DNA of 42,201 bases, taken from JANXQG01 sp037147235 (GTDB taxonomy: Bacteria; Planctomycetota; Planctomycetia; Pirellulales; Thermoguttaceae). Positions 21,376 to 29,950 of this stretch are shown here, one piece after another. The notes beneath the pieces were generated by a model that saw only the letters and a list, made by a program, of their open reading frames with translations, made no database searches and had not been told where the DNA came from. The translations under genes were made by a program, and so were the position numbers. How positions within the stretch are numbered: the stretch's first letter is position 1; every line of letters begins with the position of its first letter. Location of the stretch: NCBI GenBank assembly GCA_037147235.1, contig JBAWVO010000018.1, forward strand, positions 1-42,201, in the 5' to 3' direction.

Positions 21376-22541
21376 CGTGTTGCCTCTTGAAGGACCAGTC
21401 GCGTGATATTGACGCCGTTCGTTGTTTTCACAACCGATTGATTTATAATCCCGCTGATGTCCGCGTCCTCGCCGCTATTGAATTCCTGATTGAGCATGTA
21501 TCCGCGGTTTTCGGCGCGTGCGTCTGCCGATTGCAGTTTGTGCTGCAACTCGGCTTCGCTCCAAGGTGGATCACAAGTCTTGTTCCAAGACTGCATGATC
21601 GGCGTGGCGGCGGAGACCGACAACCCGAAATATTCGACCAGTTTCATGGCCAGAAATAGCGTGCGATTGTGTCCGCCACTCCCGCTGACTGCGCCGGGTG
21701 TGGCCTTGGCGTAGCTGGTGGCGCGTGCGGTGGCATCGCTGCCGGTGGTGCTTGTTCGCGTTGTCTGAATCTTGGGCAGCTTAGGCGGTGCTGGCGGTGG
21801 CATGTAATCCACGGTGGCCAGTATCGCGGGGTCGTCTCCATAGTGGGCAAGCAGGGCGGTAACGGCCTCCTGATCCTCTAACCATCGCTCCTCAGTCCAA
21901 GACCAGATTTTCGTCCAATGGGGTAGCTTGTGATGTCTTCCGTATAGCCGGACCCACCCTCCGCCGTATCCCTTTTCGGTGTTCCTGTCGGCACGTTTGG
22001 GAAAGACTTCGATCCCTCCCCGCTTATTTGGATTGAAACCTCGTGCAAGCCATAAGCCAAAATAGTTCGCTTCCTTAGACGTGATCGGTGGGACGAAAAT
22101 GTTTTCAAAATGTAAACCACCTTTGCCGTTGCTATCGCTGAGAATCGGATTCAAACCGATTTCGTGGGCGCGGCGGCCTAACTCCAGAGCGATTGCCATG
22201 TTCTTGGCGGCCACGGCCTGGGTGTCGCCTTCGCCGTGTGCGTCGATGTCGATCTTGATCGTCTTGCATGTGTTGTGCAGCGAAATTAGGTGGATGCCGA
22301 TTAGGTGTTTGCCTTGGAAGTGGTTTTTCAGGAGATGCAGGTCTAGCGGACCTTTCCATGTGGACCTGCTGCCGTCCGGCTTGTTGATCCCCCAGGCGTC
22401 GGTCCGGTTGACAAGATGGTCGAGGGTCCATTGGGCCAAATCTCCCGCCTTCAAATTCCAGGCTAGTTTCTCGACGGCCGCAGATTGGGCAAAGGCTTCG
22501 TCGAGTGCCTGAGCGATGGACTGAGTAGTGTCGCTGCTCAT
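21372..22541 (-). CDS. AEP-type primase
   Basis: A 389-residue archaeo-eukaryotic primase-type protein; the ATG at 22541 follows AAGGGGA. It has a DxD metal motif (KIDIDAHGEG, residues 96-105), then LSDSNGKGGLHF (134-145), matching the second AEP motif with its His, and a later Arg/Lys-rich WVRLYGRHHKLP segment that would contain the third. The C-terminal part (NRTLFLAMKLVEYFGLS, WSEAELQHKLQSA) looks like the helical extension common in mobile-element primases. Both ends overlap neighbours by four bases. It should make primers for element replication. Confidence 0.8.
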   Translation of the reverse strand: MSSDTTQSIAQALDEAFAQSAAVEKLAWNLKAGDLAQWTLDHLVNRTDAWGINKPDGSRSTWKGPLDLHLLKNHFQGKHLIGIHLISLHNTCKTIKIDIDAHGEGDTQAVAAKNMAIALELGRRAHEIGLNPILSDSNGKGGLHFENIFVPPITSKEANYFGLWLARGFNPNKRGGIEVFPKRADRNTEKGYGGGWVRLYGRHHKLPHWTKIWSWTEERWLEDQEAVTALLAHYGDDPAILATVDYMPPPAPPKLPKIQTTRTSTTGSDATARATSYAKATPGAVSGSGGHNRTLFLAMKLVEYFGLSVSAATPIMQSWNKTCDPPWSEAELQHKLQSADARAENRGYMLNQEFNSGEDADISGIINQSVVKTTNGVNITRLVLQEATR

Positions 22542-22768
22542 TTCGCTGTCCCCTTCGCCAGTCGCGGTAACGACGTTCTCCACGGACTCCACGCCGGACC
22601 TGAGATAAGCTCGTGCAACCAGCCGAGGTCGCCGACCGGCTCGGGGCTGACCACGCGACGGCAGATAACCGCGCTCGGGTCGGTGAGGCTGCTGACGAGA
22701 CAGCCCGACTTGTGACAACAGGGACAACGGCGGACGTGGGTCCAGGGGGCGGGGATGGGCTTATTCAT
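22538..22768 (-). CDS. Primase-associated zinc finger protein
   Basis: A 76-residue protein with CPCCHKSGC near the start and AVICRRVVSPEPVGDLGWLH later. This C-R-R-V-x-S ... G-W-L-H pattern is usual for the zinc-binding N-terminal module of phage and plasmid primases. Here it is a separate gene joined to the primase gene by an ATGA overlap and to the topoisomerase gene by another. It probably supplies template recognition to the primase in trans. Confidence 0.7.
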   Translation of the reverse strand: MNKPIPAPWTHVRRCPCCHKSGCLVSSLTDPSAVICRRVVSPEPVGDLGWLHELISGPAWSPWRTSLPRLAKGTAK

Positions 22769-25518
22769 GCGATGGCCCCCCCGATGCTCTCAACTGCATC
22801 CTGAGCCAACTGGGCGAGCACGTCGTCAATGCCGGCAATCTTCTGATCGACCAACCAGCTAACGTGATTTTTCCAGGAATCCGGTGGCAACTCCTTCGCC
22901 CATTTTTTCAGTTCGCCGGGGATGTTCGTGACCGAGAGTTTGACCTTGCTGACCATCTTGAAGGCCATGCCCGACACGTCAAGGATTTCATATAAACACT
23001 CGGTAGCGGAAGCAAGCAATGCCTGATCGCGGTACTGTTCCGCAGTCAGTTTGATAACCGCCGGCGGTGGAAGTAGTTTCTTGGCCGCGCCATGCTTCTT
23101 AAGTCGCCCTTCAATCAGCGCGATGAACTCGGCGGGATTAGTGGCGAGGTCATTCAGTTCCACGCGGCCATACTTCCAAACGCACGGCGTTGGTTTTTTG
23201 TACTTGCCTGGGTTCGGGTTGCGTACCCACACTCCCTTGAATACCTCCAGCGTCTTAGGCGTCAACAATGGAAGAATACACTCTGGCAAAGCACAGCGAC
23301 GGTAATCCGTTTCTGGCGTTTTCCCTAGTGCCAGACATTCTTCCATCGTGAAAGAGATGTCGATGATGTCATGGCAATCGCGCCGCACGGCATCGTAAAT
23401 GACGTACCCTGCGGGATCAGTGTCGTGGAGCAGGAAAACGGTGATGCCCTTGTCCCGGCATGCCTGAATTAAAGCCTTACAAGCATCGACGGAATAGCCT
23501 TCGTTGAATACGATGCCTAAATCATATTTTTTGGCGATCTGACTCGCGTCGATCCCCTCCTCGAAGCCCCCTTTTTCGATAATCATTATGGAGCCGTACT
23601 CGTAGTTGGGAATGATGTACTTGGCTACGTCCATTGTGCCCAACGGCAGCCGCCTGCCGGTGTGCGGTTCAACGAACGTGCCGCGTGGCTTGTTGGATAA
23701 GCCTTCGATGTCGCCAAAGTCCTTCTCGTATTCCTTTAGGATGGTCTTGAACGTCTGCTGGGAGAAAGTCCCCATACTGTCGTCGATCGCCATCCCGTCG
23801 TGCCGCACGTTGTAGAAAAGTTGACGCTCCCAAATAATCGCCCCCATCGTGGCACGGTAATGCTTGATGGCTGCTGGCAGCACTTGATAAATCAACTTCT
23901 TCAAACGGCCCTTTTGGCGTTTCTTCTTTTCCTTGGGTGCCTGTTTGCGCAATCGCTCTTCCGCCCTGTCGTCTGCCTCGTTGGCTCGCTGATCGGCCAA
24001 CACTATCTTGCGCCATCCGCCCCCGACCTTTTCCAGCACTTCATTCATAACCTCTTGGATCTTCTTGCTGATAACCACGTGCGCCTTGCCCCGATCGGTC
24101 GATTGGATCGCGGGCCTCGCAACGTGGACGAAAAACATTACCGGCGAATAACTGGAAATACTAAAGTCATTTGGTCGGAATTCACCACCGAACGGATTGC
24201 CGATCATTGCCGACCAATTAACGCCGCGAACCATGCGTGGCCCCGCTTTGCGTGTGGCAAAGGCCATTTCAACCACGAACGGCACCCCGTCCTCATCTAT
24301 CCCGTCCGCCCTTTTGTACTTCCGATCGTCGTCTATGTCGCAACCGTCTTCGACCATCTTGGCTTCGATGTGAGACTTGCCGATGATGCCGAGTCCTTCC
24401 GGCTTAATGGCATTTCCACGCTTCACCAACTCTCGGTACAGCCGCGTCACTAATTCGGTTTGCAGACCCTTGCCATTCAGAAGTGACGACAAAGGCTGTC
24501 GTGCCAGACCGGTGGCGTCCCATACTTCTTTTTGCTTCGCGCTCGAGCTCAATCCGCGAAATTCTCTCACGAATTCACTCAGCAATCGGTCTTTGCAGTG
24601 CGCCATGTCGCTGGAAATACAGGCCGTCACTCGCCCATTAAATTTCTCTTGCGAATACCATTGGGGTGGCACAGCGTCGGATGGGCGGAATTTCCGCCAC
24701 GCGGGGTCCGTGGGCAGGATGTCCCGGTGCTTGCCAAAACATTCGACGTGCATGGTCAAGTGTGGGTTGAACCACCCGAAATTCTCCACAATTTGTAAAA
24801 ACTGGGCTTTCTTATACTCTTCCGATACCCACATATCCGACGGAATCCAGAGCTTGAAAAAAGTACCGTTCTTTACAAGAGAGTCTTTTTTGTTGTCGGT
24901 AATCACTACGGGCATTTGTGCGAACCGATCGACGGTTACGCTGATCTCGTGTAGGACGCCGTGACTGGCAATGTCCACCCGGCCGACCTGGCCATTTAGA
25001 ACGAACGGCAGAGCTAAACAGGCTTGGCCGCCGTTGCCTTGCTGCCCCCGCGAGATGGAGCATCGACCGGCCCTGCTACTAGTCCTCTTGCCGAAGTCCA
25101 GCATGGCCTTGATCGTCGTCTGTGCGATGCCGGGACCGTTGTCGAGCACTTCAATGCCGGTCTCGTCCAACTTGATGCTGATCACCGGAGGCACATCGGT
25201 TTCTTCGCAGGCGTCCAGGCTGTTGTCGATCAACTCCCTCGCCACGCCCAGGGGACTGTCTTCGATCGAATAGCCGCTCTGCCGCTGCCACTCTTCCGCG
25301 CTGCCGATACAGTCCAGCATCCTGCTTGTAGTAATGACTTCGGGGAAAAACGTCGTGCGGTCCAGGGTGGGCGGTTGCTTCTTCGGCCGAACTGCTGTAC
25401 TATTTAACATAGTTGGTTCTCCATTCGGCTGGTGCTTTTTGGCCGTCTTCTTTTGCTGCCGTTGCCGTTGCTTCCTGGCCTTCGCTCGTTGGCCGGTGGG
25501 GGGTGTGGTAGTCGTCAT
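22765..25518 (-). CDS. Topo VI-type B-A fusion (topo VIII-like)
   Basis: A 917-residue fused type IIB topoisomerase. The N-terminal B part has a GHKL ATPase: ELIDNSLDACE (about 95-105), DNGPGI (126-131) and SRGQQGNGG (156-164), the last typical of topo VI B. The A part has ERQLFYNVRH with the candidate catalytic Tyr near 569, and a Toprim fold with IIEKGG (Glu about 648) and HDTDPAGY (about 698-705). One chain holding both parts is the mark of plasmid-borne topo VIII. The start at 25518 is coupled (ATGA) with GGGAGG upstream; an ATG at 25410 also has a good site. Confidence 0.9.
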   Translation of the reverse strand: MTTTTPPTGQRAKARKQRQRQQKKTAKKHQPNGEPTMLNSTAVRPKKQPPTLDRTTFFPEVITTSRMLDCIGSAEEWQRQSGYSIEDSPLGVARELIDNSLDACEETDVPPVISIKLDETGIEVLDNGPGIAQTTIKAMLDFGKRTSSRAGRCSISRGQQGNGGQACLALPFVLNGQVGRVDIASHGVLHEISVTVDRFAQMPVVITDNKKDSLVKNGTFFKLWIPSDMWVSEEYKKAQFLQIVENFGWFNPHLTMHVECFGKHRDILPTDPAWRKFRPSDAVPPQWYSQEKFNGRVTACISSDMAHCKDRLLSEFVREFRGLSSSAKQKEVWDATGLARQPLSSLLNGKGLQTELVTRLYRELVKRGNAIKPEGLGIIGKSHIEAKMVEDGCDIDDDRKYKRADGIDEDGVPFVVEMAFATRKAGPRMVRGVNWSAMIGNPFGGEFRPNDFSISSYSPVMFFVHVARPAIQSTDRGKAHVVISKKIQEVMNEVLEKVGGGWRKIVLADQRANEADDRAEERLRKQAPKEKKKRQKGRLKKLIYQVLPAAIKHYRATMGAIIWERQLFYNVRHDGMAIDDSMGTFSQQTFKTILKEYEKDFGDIEGLSNKPRGTFVEPHTGRRLPLGTMDVAKYIIPNYEYGSIMIIEKGGFEEGIDASQIAKKYDLGIVFNEGYSVDACKALIQACRDKGITVFLLHDTDPAGYVIYDAVRRDCHDIIDISFTMEECLALGKTPETDYRRCALPECILPLLTPKTLEVFKGVWVRNPNPGKYKKPTPCVWKYGRVELNDLATNPAEFIALIEGRLKKHGAAKKLLPPPAVIKLTAEQYRDQALLASATECLYEILDVSGMAFKMVSKVKLSVTNIPGELKKWAKELPPDSWKNHVSWLVDQKIAGIDDVLAQLAQDAVESIGGAIA

Positions 25519-25814
25519 CGCTGGGCCTCCCCGTCGAAAAGCTGCCGCTGCCCTGGAGCCGGCTCGGTACTGCCGGGGAGAAGGACCGCTGAGACTGGAA
25601 AGAACCATTCGCCGCAATCACCGAAGTCAAGCAGGACACGCGTCCTATTGACTTGCGATAGTGTGGCAGGCAGTTCTCTAAGATGCGTGTCACGTCCTAT
25701 GGGAAACGTGCGTTTAAGGGTGACTTGCTGGCCGATGTAATGCCAGAGGATTGATCGGCGGCGGTTTATTTCCGTGGGTTGCTTTTTCGGCTGAATTGCT
25801 GTACAATCTGTCAC
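25515..25814 (-). CDS. Small protein leading topoisomerase operon
   Basis: A 99-residue protein with a GTG start preceded by AAGGA. It begins MTDCTAIQPKKQPTEINRR, which resembles the start MLNSTAVRPKKQPPTLDRT found at the internal ATG (25410) of the topoisomerase. The rest (WHYIGQQVTLKRTFPIGRDT, NRTRVLLDFGDCGEWFFPVS) is beta-rich, SH3-like in look. The stop overlaps the topoisomerase start as ATGA. It may be a cofactor of the enzyme; no family is recognised. Confidence 0.6.
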   Translation of the reverse strand: MTDCTAIQPKKQPTEINRRRSILWHYIGQQVTLKRTFPIGRDTHLRELPATLSQVNRTRVLLDFGDCGEWFFPVSAVLLPGSTEPAPGQRQLFDGEAQR

Positions 25815-25874
25815 AGTTGCTTCCTTTCTATTTAGGCCGGTGTCTTCGCGGGGACCGGCCTAAATAATGCGCGG

Positions 25875-26198
25875 TTAGATGCCAGCCCGTGCCAGCCGAT
25901 GCTCGGCGGCCTCGATGGTCTTCTGACGTGATTTACCCACGGGTGGCGGAGTGACCGCCGAAGAATGCTCAGCGTCGGATGCGGACGTGAGCGTGTCAAA
26001 GAATCGCTGCATGGCCTCCACAGAGGTGCATCGTGTGCCCCCGACGACGATGCTTTCGAGGCGGATGCCTCGGACGCCATTCATCATCCATCTGTAAATT
26101 GTGGCGACGTTGGGGCGGACTCCTCGGCGTCGCTCGGGACAGAGGTGAGTGGCCCTGGTCGGGGCGATGACCGTTTCGGTCGTGATGTCGATTGCCAT
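25875..26198 (-). CDS. DUF1580-like excisionase-type protein
   Basis: A 107-residue protein of a planctomycete family with a MerR/excisionase-like fold: ATIYRWMMNGVRGIRLESIV, then VGGTRCTSVEAMQRFFDTLT, which is the usual DUF1580 order (xTxxRW ... GxRLE ... GGxxxTSxEAxxRF). Proteins of this shape next to a tyrosine integrase commonly act as recombination directionality factors or regulators. Its ribosome binding site (AAGGA) lies in the arm of a hairpin. The C-terminal 25 residues are basic. Confidence 0.75.
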   Translation of the reverse strand: MAIDITTETVIAPTRATHLCPERRRGVRPNVATIYRWMMNGVRGIRLESIVVGGTRCTSVEAMQRFFDTLTSASDAEHSSAVTPPPVGKSRQKTIEAAEHRLARAGI

Positions 26199-26206
26199 TT
26201 CGGGTT

Positions 26207-26246
26207 CCTTGCGTGCATATGAAGTGGTTTGTCACTTCTCGCAAGG
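26207..26246 (-). promoter_or_regulatory. Hairpin covering RBS of DUF1580 gene
   Basis: CCTTGCG (26207-26213) pairs with CGCAAGG (26240-26246), and inside GAAGTG (26221-26226) pairs with CACTTC (26233-26238) around a 6-base loop. In the minus-strand transcript the 3' outer arm contains the AAGG of the ribosome binding site, so folding would block translation. It could equally be an operator. TGTCCG/CGGACA dyads follow at 26278-26303. Confidence 0.5.
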
Positions 26247-26292
26247 CTATGGCAGTTTCAAAAGACTGCAAATTCAGTGTCCGAACGGACAA

Positions 26293-27075
26293 CTAGCTGT
26301 CCGAATCATCCCAAAGATGGCGGTAGCGGCGGGCCTGCCTTAGAAGACTTTGGGCCTTCTTATCTTTATTGGCCGCTTCACGCGTAAATTCACGGGCAAT
26401 TTGACTCTGACTCTTGCCTTTGGGCAGTTCTGCTTGCAATCTACACACCAAGTCTCGTACGTTAACTCCATCCGGTAATTTTGGCAAAACAACTTTTTTA
26501 CTGTCCGAAGTGGTGTCCGAATCGTTAATGTTTTTCGCCTTGGCACTAGGATCATCATTTTTGACCGCGAGGGCAACATGCGCCCGTTCTGCTCTAACCG
26601 ATTCGTCGTCAAGATCGCAGCGGAATTGGGATAGGTCCACCCATGAAATCACCTTTAGCACAGCGACGACAGCCGGCCAATTGGCGATAACATGCTCCGC
26701 ATAGTCAGGCACGTCCGCCGGGAGGAATTGACATGGCGATGGAATTCCGCGTGATCCAGGTGGCGGTTTTTCAATCCCATAGGCTGCTTCCATCACGGAG
26801 CGGTATGCCGACCGCGCCAACAGGATCGCGCCTTCGTGACGGGAGAATCGAAGCGGTGGCTGATAATGGCCCAAGAAGTCGCGTAGTTCAATGTCGCTGT
26901 TGTCGATCTCGGCCAACTCTCGCCCGAGCATTCCCAGTGCATCGATTGTGACTGCCTGAAATGCCTGCACATCCAGGGGGTCAGTTGGCTCGTAGCCAGG
27001 TCTAAAGGGCCAGAGCGTCGAGGCGGTTGAGAGACAAGAGTAGACCTTATCCGAGAAGTTCTTGTAGCCAGCCAT
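26293..27075 (-). CDS. Hypothetical protein next to integrase
   Basis: A 260-residue protein starting MAGYKNFSDKVYSCLSTAST; the ribosome binding site is weak. The middle is helical and Trp/Pro-containing; residues about 165-200 are a Ser/Asp/Lys linker (NDSDTTSDSKK). The end (IAREFTREAANKDKKAQSLL) resembles a helix-turn-helix followed by a basic tail. It lies between integrase and DUF1580 gene. I do not recognise the family. The spacer 27076-27309 holds a T run on the minus strand (near 27120) but no gene. Confidence 0.6.
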   Translation of the reverse strand: MAGYKNFSDKVYSCLSTASTLWPFRPGYEPTDPLDVQAFQAVTIDALGMLGRELAEIDNSDIELRDFLGHYQPPLRFSRHEGAILLARSAYRSVMEAAYGIEKPPPGSRGIPSPCQFLPADVPDYAEHVIANWPAVVAVLKVISWVDLSQFRCDLDDESVRAERAHVALAVKNDDPSAKAKNINDSDTTSDSKKVVLPKLPDGVNVRDLVCRLQAELPKGKSQSQIAREFTREAANKDKKAQSLLRQARRYRHLWDDSDS

Positions 27076-27309
27076 GATTCTGTCTTTCGGAAGCGTTCCA
27101 CCGGAGGGCCGGGCAAGACAAAAAACCCAGCACCGCCGGAGGGACCAGAAACCGGGGTAATTACTCCCGGCCAGAGGCATCATAGCAGATCGTAGACGAT
27201 CTTCCCAGGCGGTCCAACACGGTCCAACCGGTGGCGTGGTGCAGGTGATGACCACATCTCGCCGGTGACCAGTGCGGGCAATTACTCCGCAACCCGACAA
27301 CGATCGATA

Positions 27310-28554
27310 CTAACCGATTTTCCTCATAACTTCCACTGCCAGGGCGTTATCCCGCTCGGCGTAGACCTGCGTCACGTCGGCCTTGGCATGGCCCATGACG
27401 ACCTGGGCGGCTTCCAGTCCGAATTCCTTTCGCACTTGAGTACCGCATGTATGCCGAAGCCGGTTCGGTGCCCAGTAGGCCAGCAGCACGGGGTTGTCGA
27501 TCCGTAATTCCTTGGCATCGTCCTGGGCGGCCTTGTTCGCCTTATTGACGCCGCGCCGGATCGCACGAGCGTAGCTGTCCTTAGTATAGTGGTCCTTGGG
27601 AATGCGTTTTGGGCGCATCTTGCGATTAGTACCCGGCCGGTTGCCATAACGAAGCGGCGTCTTGCGAGCGACTTGGCGGGCTTCCAGCCGCTTCGCCTCG
27701 GATTCGATGGGCGAGAAGCAGTGGGACGTCGCCTCACGCAACAGATAGGGCAGGATGACCGCCTGGGCCTTCGGGCCGACAAAGATAACCCGCTCTCGGC
27801 CATGATGCTCGGTCTTATGCGACCCAGGGCGATACAGCCAGACTTCCCCGCTGCGATCGAGATCCATCGGCCGCAACTGGCAAACTTCACCTGGCCTGCA
27901 TCCCGTCAAACCCTGGAACTTAACCATATCGGCCACGATGGGGGGCAGGTAGGGCAGGGTGGCATCGACGAGCGTTACCTCGACGGGCAGGACCGGGGCA
28001 GGTTCACGGGCAGTCGTGCGACCCTTCTTGAGCCCCTCAACGGCCGTGAGCCCGTGGTAGACGGAGGCCGGAATCAGTTCTTCACTGGCCCCCCACTTGA
28101 AGCACCTAGTCACAATCGGCATCAACTTATTCACGTAGGGCCGAGAGTTCTTTGCGTCGACCAGCGTCTGCCGGATGGCCTTGAAGGACTTCGGGCCGAA
28201 ATCTGCGGCCGGAGTGCGGCCGTACAATCCCGCGAGATGCGAGTGGAGAACCAGGTGGATATGATCCAGCCACCCGCTGGGGGTGCCATCCTTCTTGCGG
28301 TAATAGCCCTGGCAGAACGTCCAATAGGCATCGGCCAGTTCGACGACGGTTAAACCATTGCTGGCGGTGGGAACCACGGCGGCCGGACCAACCGGGCTTG
28401 CGGCCAGTTCGGCAACGAAACGGGAATAGGCTTCCTTGCTCTTTGGGCTCCCGTAAGCACCAAGATAATGGCGCTTGCCTTTGACTTGAACAAATGCTTG
28501 CCCGCTACCCTTGTGGTGGCGATACTTTGGGACAGAAAAAGAAACGACGGCCAT
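27310..28554 (-). CDS. Tyrosine integrase of the element
   Basis: A 414-residue tyrosine recombinase; the ATG at 28554 (MAVVSFSVPKYRHHKG) is preferred over the longer start at 28590. Residues 1-130 hold a SAM-like arm-binding domain (YLGAYGSPKSKEAYSRFVAE). The catalytic domain shows Arg in TGCRPGEVCQL, LRHTCGTQVR (HxxR), MGHAKADV and the nucleophile Tyr in QVYAERD. It lies with its 5' end 121 bases from the tRNA 3' end, as for elements inserted in tRNA genes. It catalyses integration and, with a directionality factor, excision. Confidence 0.93.
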   Translation of the reverse strand: MAVVSFSVPKYRHHKGSGQAFVQVKGKRHYLGAYGSPKSKEAYSRFVAELAASPVGPAAVVPTASNGLTVVELADAYWTFCQGYYRKKDGTPSGWLDHIHLVLHSHLAGLYGRTPAADFGPKSFKAIRQTLVDAKNSRPYVNKLMPIVTRCFKWGASEELIPASVYHGLTAVEGLKKGRTTAREPAPVLPVEVTLVDATLPYLPPIVADMVKFQGLTGCRPGEVCQLRPMDLDRSGEVWLYRPGSHKTEHHGRERVIFVGPKAQAVILPYLLREATSHCFSPIESEAKRLEARQVARKTPLRYGNRPGTNRKMRPKRIPKDHYTKDSYARAIRRGVNKANKAAQDDAKELRIDNPVLLAYWAPNRLRHTCGTQVRKEFGLEAAQVVMGHAKADVTQVYAERDNALAVEVMRKIG

Positions 28555-28578
28555 AACAGTACACCCTTTCTTTCGGAG

Positions 28579-28637
28579 AGGGGTAGTCACTACCCCTTTC
28601 GTTCCGATTTACAGGCTGCACTGCCGACCGTCGGCAG
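28579..28637. promoter_or_regulatory. Two perfect palindromes before integrase
   Basis: AGGGGTAGT-c-ACTACCCCT (28579-28597) and CTGCCGAC-c-GTCGGCAG (28621-28637) lie between the integrase start and the tRNA gene. The first is 25 bases upstream of the ATG and may be an operator; both could be recombinase arm or accessory sites at the attachment end. No second copy was seen elsewhere in the window. Confidence 0.55.
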
Positions 28638-28675
28638 GTAACATAAACTCTTATTTCAGCAAGACTTACAAAAAG

Positions 28676-28749
<74 letters not shown>

Positions 28750-28867
28750 TCATTGAGCTAAACAGACACACCAGATGCTGACGTGTACTGTCGGAATCTA
28801 TTATACCATGATTTCGACCAGTGTCGAGAGGGTAGTCCATGATTTTTATCCAACAACCCGCAGGAAA

Positions 28868-29896
28868 ATGAATGAGCTTGACCACAGCCCTCAAACTCGG
28901 CATAATCGCGAGCATCGTAAAGATCACCAAGCTGCCGTGCCGAAACTTCAGGATATGGCACTTGTTCCCAAAAAGCCGCTCCGCCCCCGCCCGCCGTCGG
29001 CGGGAACGATCTCAACATCGTACTTGGAGTCGTTCGTTGCCTATGTCGCCAGCGAATGCCACCTAGCTGAAAACAGCGTGGCCGCCTACCGCCGCGATAC
29101 CACGCGATTTTTTCAATGGCTCCAGGCTCGGGCTGTTGCGGCCCTAACGATCCGCGATTTAGCCGATTACGTTGGTTGGCTGCACGGACTGAAGTTGAAC
29201 CCCACGAGCATCGCGCGGCATATCGCGTCGCTGAGAGTTTTTTTCCGCTATTTGCAACTGGAAGGCGTGCTGGTCGAAAGCCAGGCCGAACTGCTGGGCA
29301 GCCAGAAGCTATGGGAGCGCGTGCCGAAGGTTCTGTCGCCGGCCCAGGTCAACCGCCTGCTCGAGATGCCCAAGCCGGGCGACCTCTGCTGGCGGCGCGA
29401 TCGGGCATTACTGGAACTGCTGTATGCCACCGGTTGCCGAGCGTCGGAGCTTTCAAACTTGAAACTTCAAGACGTGCATCTCGACGAAGGCTATTGCGTT
29501 TGCCGGGGCAAAGGCGACAAGCAGCGGATGGTGCCGCTGGGTGCCAAGGCCACTGCGGCCATACTGGCGTACACTGAGCACGAACGCGGCCCACTGGCTG
29601 CCCTGGTTTCGCTGCCGCCACCGTGGGTTCTGCTTTCTTATCGTGGCCGTCGTCTGAGGCGCGAGCGGATATGGGAACTGATGAAGCGCTACGCCCTGCG
29701 CGCTGGCGCGCCGCCGGAGATCGGCCCCCACACCATGCGGCACAGTTTTGCCACGCACATGCTCGCCGGTGGAGCCGACCTGCGGCAAGTTCAGGAGATG
29801 TTGGGCCACGCCAGCATCGCCACGACACAGATTTATACGCACGTTGACCCCACGCGACTGAAGGCCGTACACCGCAAGTTTCATCCCCGTGCATAG
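28868..29896 (+). CDS. xerD: Tyrosine recombinase XerD
   Basis: A 342-residue XerC/D-type recombinase. The N-terminal SAM-like core-binding domain starts near residue 50 (YLESFVAYVASECHLAENSV). Catalytic residues are Arg in TGCRASELSNL, Lys in RGKGDKQRMVPL, HTMRHSFATH, GHASIATTQ and the nucleophile Tyr in IYTHVD. Length and motifs match chromosomal Xer enzymes, which resolve dimers at dif with FtsK; C versus D is less certain. The first 45 residues are an unusual polar extension. The ATG at 28868 is preferred over one at 28775. It is divergent from the tRNA and lies outside the element. Confidence 0.85.
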   Translation: MNELDHSPQTRHNREHRKDHQAAVPKLQDMALVPKKPLRPRPPSAGTISTSYLESFVAYVASECHLAENSVAAYRRDTTRFFQWLQARAVAALTIRDLADYVGWLHGLKLNPTSIARHIASLRVFFRYLQLEGVLVESQAELLGSQKLWERVPKVLSPAQVNRLLEMPKPGDLCWRRDRALLELLYATGCRASELSNLKLQDVHLDEGYCVCRGKGDKQRMVPLGAKATAAILAYTEHERGPLAALVSLPPPWVLLSYRGRRLRRERIWELMKRYALRAGAPPEIGPHTMRHSFATHMLAGGADLRQVQEMLGHASIATTQIYTHVDPTRLKAVHRKFHPRA

Positions 29897-29950
29897 TCTT
29901 TTTATTGGGGCTCGCTGCGATCGTCCCACCCTCTACCTCTTTCCATCCCG

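Noticed and set aside
29349..29894. A 181-codon minus-strand frame opposite xerD
   Set aside because: xerD has all catalytic residues on the plus strand; the opposite frame is a shadow.
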